Of a stretch of 64,000 nt of DNA, positions 25,588 to 38,064 are shown piece by piece; within the stretch, counting starts at the first letter, position 1, and every line of letters starts with the position of its first letter. The notes beneath the pieces were generated by a model. That model saw nothing but the letters and a program-made list of their open reading frames with translations, did not search any database and had not been told where the DNA came from. The stretch lies in contig OY292277.1 of NCBI GenBank assembly GCA_958496175.1, positions 8,618,001 through 8,682,000 of the forward strand, in the 5' to 3' direction. Source of the DNA: Sisyra terminalis (taxonomy: Eukaryota > Arthropoda > Insecta > Neuroptera > Sisyridae). The position numbers and the translations under genes were made by a program.

Positions 25588-26620
25588 GTGATTCAAGAAG
25601 CCTTATGAAGTTACTATACGTAACGAAACGTAGCAAATTTGAATATTAAAAATATTGAATAAAAAAACCGATCTTAAACAATTTGAATTTTCTTCTTATT
25701 TAATAGTACTACTTTGCCTATTTGGCCAATTAGACAGGTATTATCAAATTATATGGGGAAATTTTTTTTGTTACTTCTATTATTTTACTTGCATTTTCTT
25801 CCTGTTTTCTCTCCTTTTATACTTTTCTTTGCCTTCTACAAATATTTCAACACCAAAGTGACCCAACAAAGTAATATAATTGTATATGTTTTAAAAGTTC
25901 TACAAAAAAAATTTCCAAGCGTTTTACATAAAACTTCCGTTTTTCAATCTAATTTAAAGATGATAAAATTCAGATCTCAGCTTTTATTAAATAGGAAGAC
26001 AATTGAAGTGGTTTCAGATCGGTTTTTTTTATATTTAAGATTTTTAATATTCAAATTAGCTACGTTTCGTAACTTCATCAGGCTTCTTGAATCACAAAAA
26101 ATATAATATTTTCAATTTAAATTCAATAAATTTTATTCCAATTCAATATTTGATTCAATAAATATTGTATTTTTTTTTTTGATTCAAGAAGCCTGATGAA
26201 GTTACGATACGTAACGAAACGTAGCCAATTTGAATATTAAAAAATATTAAACATAAAATCCGATCTTAAATAACTTGAATTGTCTTCTTATTTATTGGTA
26301 CTACATTGTCTATTTGACCTATTAGACAGGTATGAACAATATATATGGAGAAATTTTTTTTGTTGCTTTTATTCTTTTACTTACAACTTCTTCCTGTTTT
26401 CTCTCCCTTTAAACTTTCCTTTGCCTTCTTCAAATATTTCAATACCAAAATGAACCAAAGCGGTCCAGATGCTTTTGCGAGACCCACACGTCTCATCCCA
26501 TTGTTACATAATAGATAATTTTTATATGTTTTTAAAGGAAATTAAATGTTCTACAAAAAAGTTTCTAAGCGTTTTTCGTAAATTTTTCATTTTTCAATCT
26601 TATTTAAGGTCAAAGTTGAA
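25588..26620 (+). mobile_element. Tandem units with hammerhead-like motif (Penelope-like candidate)
   Basis: Two direct copies start at about 25588 and 26182 with GATTCAAGAAGCC, TGATGAAG (the first reads TTATGAAG), a GTTAC/GTAAC hairpin and GAAACGTAGC. Both continue through 'aatttgaatattaaaaa', 'ccgatcttaaa', 'ggaaattttttttgtt' and 'cttcctgttttctctcc' to a 'gttctacaaaaaa' block. A third copy lies inverted at about 25965-26095 and carries the tail AGCTGAGATCTGA seen near 1285. Tandem and inverted partial copies with a hammerhead-type core are typical of Penelope-like or retrozyme-type elements. No enzyme is encoded and no cleavage-side strand is visible. Confidence 0.6.
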
Positions 26621-28813
26621 GTTAAAGTTAAATTTCGTTATTTTTTTTGCCGTTGGCAATGTTTTTTTCATTCGATTGAAAAATATGACACTTTTCTAGA
26701 GATCTGTACTGTTTATTTTTCAAGTAAAATATTGTATTTGGTCTTAAAAATTTTACATGTAGAGAAATAATGCATTGAAGACATATGTACTAGCCATCCA
26801 GTAACTTATATAAAATTTTCCCTACGCTTAAAAATAAAATTTGCCTGTGCTATTTGAGGCACCAAGTGCCCATTATAAAGGTCTTACGATTCCCAACCCT
26901 TATATAGTCACGAAATTTAAACTTCAACTACACAAATCATATAATGTCGAAGAAAATAAAAATTATTGTACGTAACAAAATTCATATAAAGTAAAAGAGA
27001 AAAAAACCCGGAAACTTTATGAAGACCAAACTAATATAAACCAGAAATAGCCGACATTCAGGTGAAACTTATTACAGGACATGAATGCAGGGGGAGAAAC
27101 AGGAGCAAATATATAAACATTTGAAACGCGGTCATATATTTATCATGGACGTGCGTGATGTAGGTGGTTTGTATAGTTAAAAACGGGGATGATATAAAAC
27201 TTGATATTTTATACTTTCGATTGGAAATATATTAAATAACTCATCCTTTTTTTTTGGGGAAAAAAGTGAATTTTAAAGAACTTTTTTTAGAAGTTTTTAT
27301 AAAGAATAACAAAATCGAAAGATCATATGTTTACGGGAGTAGAGGGAATGTTGGGGGTTGGAGAAGTTTGTGAACAGGTTGGAGTTGATTGGGGTGGTTT
27401 TTCTCTGTATACCTACTTGAAGACGACTACACGGCCGTAAAATACTCAAACTACACCACAGTCGGGACCAAAAGGATCAGGATATTGAGGAAAAAGGTTG
27501 GACGGTATGAGTGGTGATATCACCTCACACCTATACACCTACACAAAGCCCTGCTTAGATCCTGCAGAAAAGTATTGACATCGAGAAGTTGGCATGAGAC
27601 AAAATGATGGTCTTCCCCTCACCCCTGACGTCTTGCCTCTTTTTTCTTCGTGTCACGTGTGGATTTCCAGTGAATTTTATCACTCGATGGATATTGTGAC
27701 TCCCGTCTGAAACACACCAGGATTTAAAAGCAAGAGAAAGCACCAATTTTGCGGGGGATAGAGGATGGGAAGTTTTCGTCGAAAATATTGATGTCTTTTT
27801 TTCTTCCCGTGGACCCCATTTCCCTATCGAGTCTTTTTCTGAGATAAATCCTGGATTCAACGGCTTTCGTAACTCTTATTCGTACATTATTGGGTTCAAG
27901 TGTCAAATTTGTATACGAGTCTATTTGCAAGTTTGACTGGAACGTATCAATAACATGCTTTTTTTACATTGCAACAGGACAAATAGATGGCAGAAAATAT
28001 AGGAAAATAGAAACAGGAATAAGGTGAAGTAAATATTGAATCGGCGGACTTGTGAAGCTTTCTTGAAGCTTTGTTGTGGTCTACGACTGATATTATTTGT
28101 AACCAAAATGTAAAGAACAATACCTTATATTTTTTTTTGGAAAATAAGATAAAACAACCCTGCTTTTGGCTTTTAGAATATTTATTTTAAAGAAGTAATT
28201 TTTCTCTAAATTATATGCAGAAAACCCATAATTTTGACTCTTAAAAAATGAATTAAATATTTGCAAATATAAGTGGGATCAATATTGCGTAAAAGAGTAC
28301 TCAATAGTAAAAAAAATAATAGTTTCGTGGGAATATGTGTCATATTCAACCATCGATACTATCGATTAGTGGGTAATGGAAAAACGACGCATATGCGTCT
28401 CTATTTTATTTATGAATCATTAGAAAACAGCATCCATGGTAGTACCATAGTGGTAGACTCTGATGCATTGTTGATCATTCTTGAGTTGAAATTTTCCAAA
28501 AGGAAATTTTTGAAGAACTCAATTTTGTTATCTGCAAAATTTATATTTAAATTAATGGAATTTCGTGTTAATTGCATTCAAGTAAAGCTAAATCTCCTAC
28601 TGGATATAAGAGGATAGATATTGGTAGAAGAGTACTCTCAATACCTTTATCCATGAAGAATTCAGGATCCCATTCATAGGCCCACAACAAGTGTTTGGAT
28701 TCATAAAATTTGCAGTGAAAAATACTTTTAAAAATGGACATATAAAAATCACTACTCAATAAGGAAGAATACCACCGGACTAAAATTACAATAAACTGGG
28801 CCATTTACAAAAA
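26621..28813. other. Noncoding stretch, nothing recognised
   Basis: A GC-richer unique patch lies at 27330-27930. The open frames at 27555-27930 (minus) and 28273-28617 (plus) have no motif or partner supporting them. No transposon ends were noticed. Confidence 0.4.
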
Positions 28814-29933
28814 GACTGGACCAAAATAGTGGACTATTTTTTTTTTTTTGAAAAGTATATCGAAAATATTGTTCAAGGTGACAAAAAAAAAATCGGGAAG
28901 GTTTGAGCCCTTAATATTAATATTTAAAGGTCTCTTTAATTTAGTTTTTTTATTTGTGCTTTAATTTTTGCATCAATGCTGTCAAACTATCAAGGTAAAA
29001 AAAATCATCTGCACATATATTTATAGAAAATTAAATTCCCCACAAAAAACGTTTCTCTAAAAATTTTTGCCAGACACGCCGTTTCCGAATAATCAAGCTT
29101 TAAACATTGATATAATTTTTAGATTTTTCTTCTTTATTTTGGAGTTTTGTAACTAAGGAACAAATACATATATAGAAATGAACAATAGAGATTCTTAAAG
29201 GAAATTTAATGTTCTACAAAAAAGGTCTATTAACGTTTTTACATAAAATCACTTTTTCAAAAGTTATTCACAATTAAAGTTGAAGGAAAAATTAAATTAT
29301 TGTTTTTTTTCGTTGTTGAACCAATTTTTTTTCATTTAGTGGGACAAATTGATATTTTACATGATCGAAAATCATCATTTTATCAATCTTATCGTATGAA
29401 ATATCTAAATTACATAATATATCCAAACCTATTTTCGGTTAACAGCTAATTATTACACAAAAACGTAGAATTTACTTTAATATTATTAATTTAATTATTC
29501 ATTCAACTTGAATTGTGAATAACTTCTGAAAAAGTGATTTTATGTAAAAATAATAAGCGACCTTTTTTGTAGAGCATTAAATTCCCTTCAAGAATCTATA
29601 TTGTTCATTTCTATATATTTATTTGATCGTTAGTTACAATATTCCAAAATAAAGAAGACAAATCTAAAAATTATATTAATATTTAAAGTTTGATTATTCG
29701 GAAACGGCGTGTTTGGCGAAAATTTTCATAGAGACGTTTTTTGTAAGAAATTTAATTTTCTATAAATATATGTGCAGATGAATTTTTTTCCTTGATAGTT
29801 TGACAGCATTAACGCAAAAATGAAAGCATAAATAAAAAATCGAAATTAAAGATGATAGACCTCTTAATATTAATATAAAGGGCTCAAACCTTCCGGATAT
29901 TTTTTTTTTGTTACCTTGAACAATATTTTCGAT
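28814..29933. mobile_element. Foldback family A, copy 3 (right end truncated)
   Basis: It begins GACTGGACCAAAA and shows the full palindrome ('gccgtttccgaataatcaag' at about 29080 and its inverse near 29690). It stops inside the right arm at 'caatattttcgat', about 60 bases short of the expected end. The left terminal TA is not preserved. The middle keeps the 'gtgggacaaattgatat' segment also seen in copy 2. Confidence 0.85.
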
Positions 29934-31188
29934 GTCAGCTAAAACATATGATTTAGTATAAATTTATCATATTAATTTTTGTCTTCATTGACTTATTGCA
30001 CTTTTAAAACAAACATTTTTAAGACTTAATGAAACGCCTCGTTTTTACCCCGCATGTTTCCCTCCCAAGCTATTTGTAGTAAAAAAAAAGCACGGTGGAG
30101 TTCCAGATTTGATGTTTAAATCAAATTAGGGTTCAACCCGTTGTATATATTTTTAGCGTATGTTTTTATGACGCCTATAAATAATGTAATTTTTCCCTTT
30201 GGCTGAAATCCTGTAGATAAATTCGCTCAGGTACATATAAAAAACGCATAATTTATTATAAATATTGTTCTCTGTTTTTTTTTTCTTTCGTCTTCCTGTT
30301 TTTTGATTTTCTAAAGAAACCTTTGCCGTTCGGATTCATCTTTTCAAATCCTCGTATTCCCGATATTCCCGTAAATGGGTGTGTAAAGATCGCGCGATAT
30401 ATATCGTTGGCGGGCGGTTGTAATATTCGTTTTACAAACAAAACTCAAATGTAAAGATGTTACGGGAATACCTGGAGCTGTAGAAGAGCCGGAATTAGAG
30501 ACGACGGTGTGGGGGTGGTTGGTTGGTTGGATGGTTGGTTCTTTTCTTATAGTGTGGAAAAAAGGAAAATATCTACGGAAAGTCTCGGTTCTCGTGGGAA
30601 ATGATTTTATTGTGATAAGCGGATTTGTGCATCTGATTGAATTACAATGTAGGGTTAACGTGGATCACTATAAACATCATCAAAATGTCGATCTAACCTG
30701 GAAATAGGAGAGCTTTTAAAGCCTTTGGAGAAATAGAAAACAACATTACGAAATCATTTTCGATTTTTACCAAATGAAACAACCCTTAAAACCATTCATA
30801 TAATTCCTAATTTAAAATTACATTTTTTTTTCAATATAAAAAACAGTTTTTTTTTTCGAAAGTTTGTAAGTCGTAAATTTTGTACCGAGAAAATGATACA
30901 ATTTCCGTATTGTAATAATTTTTTATGCCAATTTTAAAATATGTCATTAGGAATAAATTTGCTGCATCACACCATCTGCAGTTTAGATGAATGCGCTTTT
31001 TTCGCAAGGGTGTGATGCAGAAAATATGTTTACGATAGTAAAAATATAAAACCGAATTCGATAACGAAAAATTTGCTTGAAATAAATAAACAAAATCAAT
31101 GTTTTTATGCTTATCAATTTGAACATTTGAATTTATCGTTCGAGAAAATCCAAATTTCAAGAGGATTTTTTTTAAAAAAGTATTAACA
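29934..31188. other. Noncoding stretch, nothing recognised
   Basis: Mixed AT-rich sequence with a GC-richer unique patch at 30290-30700. No coding frame or repeat was recognised. Confidence 0.45.
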
Positions 31189-31640
31189 TCTATACTAATA
31201 TATAAAATTCTTAAGTCTGTCTGTACATTTCGATTTTGAACTCAAATATAGGAAAAGTTTTTGTTATTATTCCAAATTGAATTTTTTAAAGTTTTGTCTG
31301 TCTGTCTGTCTGTGTGTCCCGGTTTAACTAAAGAACGGAACAACCGAATTTAATGAAATTTGGTATTAAGATACAACACAATTTCCCACACATGTTAGGC
31401 TACATATCATTCCTTAAAAGTTATAAGGAAAGGTATTATCTGGGGATAAAACAAAAACTTTTTACTTACGAATAGCGAGTTGTACATCATTGGAAAGGTA
31501 ATTTAAAGTTAACAAATAATCTGTAAAAATATTTTTAGTTGAACTGATAAAAAGCACAGTAAATTCAATTTAAAGTCTAAAAAATTGCCTCTTTGAAATA
31601 TAAACGTTTATATATATAAAACACTAAGGTGATGTTAAAA

Positions 31641-31710
31641 GTGTAATGGCTTACGTACCTGACATTCTAATGCTCCTAATTAAAATGACATAAGTTTGAA
31701 TTTTACAATA
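31641..31710 (+). other. tRNA-like segment in Helitron 5' module
   Basis: It reads 'aatggcttacgtacctgaca' and then 'taagtttgaattttac', a decayed version of the better-kept copy at 32821-32895. Confidence 0.4.
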
Positions 31711-32820
31711 ATTTTTTTTTAAAACATTGTTGTAAATAGACCCTTATAATTGCTCAATAAGGAAATATTAATGAAAAAAAGTTATAGTAGTAGTAGTAAT
31801 AATAATAATAATAATAAAGCTTAAAGTAAATACGTTTTTAAAACCGTACATAAGTAATATCGTGCATTTATATACCCCCTCTGACCAATGAAATTTAAAT
31901 ATTCGATGTATTCCTTATAAGAAGAAGATATCTGATAAGAATTATTTTTTGAAAATTCCTACCCTTAAAGAGTGAAAGGGGTGACTAAGTTTGTACAAGA
32001 AAGTGTAGAGTTAATCAACAATCGAAATTTTGAATTTAATAAGTATAATTAATAAATAAATAACTAATTAATAATAAGTTTCTGTTTTTGTTATATCAAT
32101 TTAATAATAGCATTTTAAATAACGTCATTTCACTTAATTAATATGAAAGTTTAGGTAGTAGGTACTTATACCAAATACCAAAGAGGCGGTTTTTAATTTT
32201 TGTTTGTTTTTCAAAAATCAAACTTTTTAAAATCTAATTTTTATGAACCAATGATTGTGACCTGGAGCAATTATATATTCTGCTGAAAAGCATTAAGGGG
32301 GCAATTTTTTGCTATATATTTCATTATCAACTAAAATATACAATCTTCCATAATAACTTTTTTTCGGTGTTTAGAAGAATTTGAAAAGCAATGATTGTTA
32401 TTGAAGATAAATAAAATATTCGAATATTTTTTATTTTTCCAAATTAAAAATTTTTAAAATTTTTGTCTGTCTATCTGTCTGTGTGTCCCAATTTAACTAA
32501 GGAACGGTACAATCGAATTTAATGAAATTTGGTATTAAGATACAACTCAATTTCCCACACATGTAAGGCTACTTATCATTCCATAAAAATAATAAGAGGT
32601 GTTTTCTGAGGATGAAACAGTAAATTTTTACTTTAGACAGGCGAGTTATACATCATTGGAAAGGTAATTAAAAGTTAGAAAATAATCTGTAAAAATGTTT
32701 TTAGTTGAACTAATAAAAATCACATTAAATTCAATTTAAAATCTAGAATATTGCCTCTTTGAAATATAAACGTATATATATATATATATATATAAAATAA
32801 TATAACACTTAGTTGATGTT

Positions 32821-32895
32821 AATATCATAATGGCTTACGTATCTGACATTCTGATGCTCCTTATTAAAAAGACGTGAGTTCGAATCTTACAGTAA
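32821..32895 (+). other. tRNA-like segment with B-box and 5-bp T-arm
   Basis: GTGAG-TTCGAAT-CTTAC forms a perfect 5-bp T-arm with a standard seven-base loop, preceded by an A-box-like 'atggcttacgtatctgac'. No good anticodon arm can be folded, so it is not a functional tRNA. Homologues occur in H2 and H3. Confidence 0.5.
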
Positions 32896-33299
32896 TAATT
32901 TTTTTTCTAATTTTTTTTCGTTTTACATTGTATTTTCCAATATAAATGCATATTTGTGTCGATGGAATTTGGAAAATGTTTTCACGATGCAGATATATAA
33001 TAAGAAAAGGTTGTTTGATAATTCCTCCTCTAAAAGAGTGAAAAATGGTGGCAAAGTTTGTAAGGGATAACGTCTAATAAACAATCGAAATTTCAAATTT
33101 AATTATCAAGATATGTTCGTTATAGACGAAACATTTTATCGCTTAAAATAAAACAATGTTGGTTTATTATTAGAAACAAAAACGTAGGATCAGCTTTAAA
33201 ATTTAAACTCATATATAATTCTAAAAAAGGTTAAGTTCATAAGTGAGCATTACGTTTTTTGGCCTTCACAGATTGTAAACTTGAAAATTCGATACGTAA

Positions 33300-34221
33300 T
33301 CTATTATTAGATTTGATTGTTTGTTTGCTTTGAATAGGCTCCAAAACTACTTGGCCGATTTGAAAAATTCTTTCAGTGTTGGGAAGCTACACTATTTCCG
33401 GTGAAAATAGGCTATGATAAATTTTCAAAAAAGTTAGGGGTCCATACTAAAACTCCAATAACGTAACCCAAGGTCTAAAAAAATTACCAAAAAACATTCT
33501 TTTATCGCGTGCGCTGCGAAAACTATTGGTTATAAAACAAAATAATGTAGTATGATTTTGCAGAACATATCATTATCTACAAAAATAGAGCGACAGCATA
33601 TGTCTAAGTATTATAGTTATGTCACAATAAGTGTTTTTTTCATTTTAAAAAATATATATAAATGCCACCGTTATAAAAGCTCTTTTATTTATACTTTGGG
33701 ATTAATCCTTATCAAAATTAATGACTTCATATTTAAGTTTGCCTCAATACCATTATATAACTTTTTGAGTTATTCAATTTGAACATTCCATTCGAAAGAT
33801 ATCACAAGTTTAAAAATTTAAGTTGTTTGAAAAATATCACATGGTCACAGCTTTTTACTTATAATTAAGACCAACTTTATTGAACTTGGCGATATTTTTT
33901 ATTTATGTATAGATGCTGATTGATTTACAAATTATTTGGTCTACGGTAGGTAAACCTACCGTAGCTATACGCAATAGACATACTCTTTTTAGATATCTAT
34001 AAATATTTTTTGAAAATTAATTGATTATTACATAGAACAATTTTATTCTTTGCAATAGTTTATTAAATGTGTCTTTTTAAAGTTGACGAAATAATGATTA
34101 TGTTTTTCGTAAAAGAAATAAGAAAAATAAAAATGTTCATATACCACTTCAAATGGCAAATTTGAAAAGAAAACATAATCTACACCTACGTTACGCAGAC
34201 GAAATTGCGGGGTTCAGCTAG
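33300..34221 (+). mobile_element. Nested non-autonomous Helitron (922 bp)
   Basis: It starts TCTATTATTAG after an A and ends GGGGTTCAGCTAG before a T. Removing it joins 'gatacgtaa' to 'tcacaaataca', which matches the uninterrupted Helitron H2 ('atacgtattcacaaataaat' on the minus strand near 55780). The 5' part has 'aaactacttggccgatttga' and 'ggtgaaaataggctatg', typical Helitron-type text. Its last ~340 bases are homologous to the 3' part of H1 itself (34490-34873), so the two are relatives. Confidence 0.85.
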
Positions 34222-34873
34222 TCACAAATACATTAATGAGCGAATATCGAATAGCGAGAAATTCGGCGAATTGAAAAAGAATAGTTGAAATTCAGATATT
34301 TTAATATTAAGTGCATAGATACACAATGGTTATACTTGATTATGAAGGAACTAGGTTCCTTGCAATTGTACAATTTTCAATTTTGCGGTAGTTTTGTACA
34401 TTTCAGTTGTGTAAAAGTTGAGACAATGAAATGGGATTTCTACTTATATTCTAAATATCTAGGCGAGTGTTTTGATAACTTTTGACTGTTTTAAGTCATT
34501 ATTATGACTGACTTTATTGAACTTAACGATAGTTTTTTTTTTATGTATAGATGGTGATTGATTTACGGATTAATTGGTTCACGGTAGGTATACCTACCGT
34601 AGGTATACGGAATAGACCATACTCTATTTAGATATTTGTAAATATTTTTTGAAAATTAATTGATCATTATATACAACTATTTTATTCTAAGTAACAGTTT
34701 ATTGAATGTGTCTTTTTCAAGTTGACAGAATAGTGTTTTTAAGTATGATTATGTTTTTCATAAAAAAAAATAAGAAAAATAAAAATTTTCATACACCACT
34801 ATAAACAGCAAATCTTAAAAGAAAATTTATTCTACACCTACGTTACACAGACGAAGTCGCGGGGATCATCTAC

Positions 34874-36427
34874 TTTTCTATAAAGTCTTTATGGTCGGTC
34901 AATATATCATATTGGAAAAGAAATATTGACATCAAATGAGAGAAGAGCGTATTTTATTTCAATTTAAAGATACGGCACTCAATTTGGGTAACTCCATATA
35001 CACTTCCATTCATATTACCCAATTTTTTTTTCTTAGTTTTTAGTCGTATTTATTAGACATGGGATGCGAGAGGGATGGTGTAAAAGCAGGATTCGGGTGG
35101 ACTTAAGACTATGGAGCGGGAGGGTGAGTTGGCCTCAGGGGCAATCAACACGAGTGGCTCATACATCTAGTCCTCTATCTCATTCCATTTCGATACTCTA
35201 CTCTCATATTATCCTACACAAATATAAATGATATCCCACAGGAATCACTCGCATATTTGAACCTCTTTTCCCTCAAGTTTCCCGCCCGTCTTATATTACA
35301 ATTTTTTTTTATGTGTGTGTATTTCTTTATTTTTTTGCTATACATTAAAATAATTTTCGTTAGTTGAAAAAAGCGAGTTTTCAGGGGTAATGAAAAATGA
35401 TGTTGGATGGGGGGATGGTTTTTGGTTTGTTAGCAATAATTTTTCATTTGAGGTTTTTCTTTTTTCGATAGTGGCAAAAATCTTTGAAATGTTTGAAACG
35501 ATAAATTTAAATTGTGGCACTAATGCGAGATGGGGGATGGCCATTAGTTTTCATTCGATTTTTTTACGGTCGCCGCCAATGGTTCCGTTTCGTGGAGCTT
35601 TCGTCGATTTGTCAATGGAGGGTACCGGAGACAAAAGGTTCGTGGTTGACTTCAATTTTTCTTAAACGCCGTTTATTAAAGCTTTACCATTCTTTATATG
35701 GTTGAAAACATTCGCTACAATTAGGGCTTTTCAAAAAAAGCTTCCTAAACAATTTGTATTACTACAAAAAGCTCTTTAGGCAAAGTTTAAGTTTAGTTTC
35801 TATACTTTACGATAATAAAAGAGATTTCAATAGTAAAATATTTTTGTGTTATACTACCAAATACTTTTGGTGGCCTACCTATAAACTCCATGTATTTCCA
35901 AGTCCACGTTTAATGCGATGTAATGGAAGCATAAATATAGCGTCATAATATTCAGGAAGGCAATTTTGTGACAAAGAAACAGTGGGGGATGAAAACGGGG
36001 TAAATGGGGACGTTACAAAAACGAGAGGGTGCTAGTAAATAAAATTGTATTGCAATAGTTTATGGGTACAAGTTTATGTTGAAAGATAAGGAAAAATATG
36101 TGTTATTTGATGCAATTAAATTTCATCATCACCAGGGAATTGCCACTCATCTGCAGGGTTGCCCACTTTCACCTACTTTCAGCCATTTGTAATTTTTCTT
36201 CCCTTATTTTTTAAAACCTTTTTCATTTCTTGCTTCAAGTTTGAATTCGTATTGAAAGTATTTAAAAATAACTAAATTTGTTTACAGAGGGATGTTTTTC
36301 TGAAAAATATTTATCAATGATGGAAATAGAGTTAATCAATATTAAAAATAGAGTAAGATGAGTCGTTTAAGCACATGTTCTCTTCGAAAAATATGTAGAT
36401 ACTTTTTTTTTAATTACCGTCGATTTA
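34874..36427. other. Noncoding stretch, nothing recognised
   Basis: Includes a GC-richer unique patch at 35040-35300 and AT-rich flanks. The open frames at 35338-35705 overlap on both strands and show no domain. Confidence 0.45.
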
Positions 36428-38060
36428 TAATTGAAGCATTGGGTGCAACAAGGGTGTTTGATGTAAAATAGAGTTTCGAGAAAAATGATAACGGAAGTTT
36501 TAATGTCTTATATTATTTTAATACTTATAATTTGACTTACATTCACTTTATTATTTATTTGGTCAATGATTTAGTAAAAGGATTGAGGTATTATAACTAT
36601 TTTAAAGCAATCAGAAATATCGTAAAATTATTATTTTTTTTTACTTGTATTATCCGCCCTTGTTGCACCCAACTGGTAAAACAGATAGGACGATACTTTT
36701 ACTACTGATTTTTAAGGAAAATAACTAACAATTTGAATACTTATTATATAAGTATTTAATATAATTACTTATTATATAAGTAATTAAAATGTAAGTTAAA
36801 CATGTGTATTTATAACAATCACCGTTCAAATATTCAACTTTCTTAATCACTTTTTTTTTTGGTTTTCGTGTTTTTAATTCATCAAAATATTCACTAGATT
36901 GAAGGGAATCTTCTGAATCAGCTGCAACCGGCCTCCTGGACGGTTCAGCCTGATCTTTCAGGCCTACTTGGAAGGTCAGGATCTGTTTCAACCACTCAGC
37001 ATTTTCAGGTTTCATGAAAAGTGTCAAGGATAAAACGTCCCTAATCTTTATGTCTTTTACTTCAGGTTTTTCTACCTGCTGCAAATTCAAATCATGTTTG
37101 CTTACTGGCAAAAAATTCTTCTTAAATGTAAAATTAAGATCCGGGGATGCATAAAATTTTGAGGTCGTTATCACTCCTTCAGGACTAAAGTCTAGTTTAA
37201 CATATTGCTGTATAGGAAACCGAGCTTTGTTTTTTCCAGTGGTTGTGGGTGTCTTAGACAAAAAGACCCTGTAAACTTTTATTCCAATCTTCAATACGGT
37301 AGCTAGCCATCAATGCTTTGAATGGGCTAGGATTGTTTCTTGCTGATGACATCACTTTCAAGTATTGTTCAGCTGACTCAATAGTTTCCAAAGATTTTAG
37401 CAATATGCCATACCTTCCGAAATTTCTATCACATTGTTTATAAGAGTGACTTTTACTGGAAATATATGTTCAATTGACATGTTTAAGCTTTTGGCCAGCC
37501 ATGTGGAGAACATTACCACTGTTATATTTTTATTTTGGCCTCCATAAGCATCAGAAAAAAATACTATCTTCTTAATATTAGGTAAATTTTGCAACTTTTC
37601 TTTAACAAAATGATGTATGAAAGAATAGACAGTGTTGGGTCCCTTTTTGGAATCAATTTTTAGAAAATAATAAAAGGAACTTGATCCATCATTGTGACAG
37701 TGAATGTTGAAGTTGAAGAGCCATAGTAATCTTTTATAAAATTGTGAAGTTATGTTAAGTTTTGGTATGGGCAAATTATGAGCATAATCAAACTCCAATA
37801 CAAAAATGTTTCTGTGTCAGGATTATTCTGAACTGACTCCAAAAGCTTTTTTAAGTTCGAATTTAAACGCACTTTTGTTATCTATGCAACAAGGGCGTAG
37901 CATTAATAAGAAATTAATGATCCTCAGGTCACCTGGAAGTGGCTGATCGGAACAAGTTTTTGGGATACAAAACTAAATGACTTTATGCATGTTTTGATGT
38001 AATTACATCAAAACGGGCTTTGGGTACCGAACGCCCTTGTTATCCCTAATGCTTCAATTA
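36428..38060 (-). mobile_element. Candidate DNA transposon with ~33-bp inverted ends around a DUF7869-like gene
   Basis: TAATTGAAGCATTGGG then AACAAGGGTGTT at 36428-36459 returns inverted at 38060 as TAATTGAAGCATTAGGG then AACAAGGGCGTT. The core GCAACAAGGGCG also occurs inverted at 36655-36672 and direct at 37885-37897, so there are subterminal copies too. Between them lies a broken DUF7869-like coding sequence on the minus strand. No convincing target duplication was found. The arrangement suggests a transposon whose enzyme may be the DUF7869-like protein, but this is inference. Confidence 0.45.
36725..37905 (-). pseudogene. DUF7869-like protein, broken by frameshifts
   Basis: Read on the minus strand, successive frames give the hallmarks of the arthropod protein family annotated with DUF7869. 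In order they are: PCCIDNKSAFKFELKK (about 37890-37845), LESVQNNPDTET, EFDYAHNLPIPKLN, NIHCHNDGSSSFYYF, KIVFFSDAYGGQNKN (about 37550), HSYKQCDRNFGRYG (about 37420), and then FPIQQYVKLDF and ASPDLNF. At least three frame changes are needed, near 37810, 37450 and 37275, so it is not functional. The D of FSD and the C-D-R motif are plausible catalytic or metal positions, but their role is not known to me. The gene sits between inverted repeats (36428-38060), suggesting a mobile origin. The last ~45 codons, rich in Tyr and Ile, probably run past the natural end. Confidence 0.8.
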
Positions 38061-38064
38061 CGAA

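Larger units (their letters stand above)
31189..34873 (+). mobile_element. Helitron H1 (family A-type ends), with a nested Helitron
   Basis: The 5' end TCTATACTAATATATAAAAT follows an A, as expected for Helitrons inserted between A and T. It continues with TCTGTCTGTCTGTCTGTGTG and 'ggaacaaccgaatttaatga', phrases common in arthropod Helitrons. This 5' module is duplicated: the second copy starts near 32460. The 3' end near 34873 reads GCGGGGATCATCTAC, a mutated version of the GCGGGGATCAGCTAA end of H3. It has no reading frame for RepHel. The interior homologous to H2 is interrupted at 33300 by another Helitron. Confidence 0.82.

Noticed and set aside
25598..25632. Working hammerhead ribozyme
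   Set aside because: The first core base group is TTATGAAG in this copy, and no strand with the cleavage triplet can be paired; only a hammerhead-like motif is claimed.
32821..32895. Functional tRNA gene
   Set aside because: B-box and T-arm fit, but no proper anticodon stem-loop or acceptor pairing, and all copies sit inside Helitrons.
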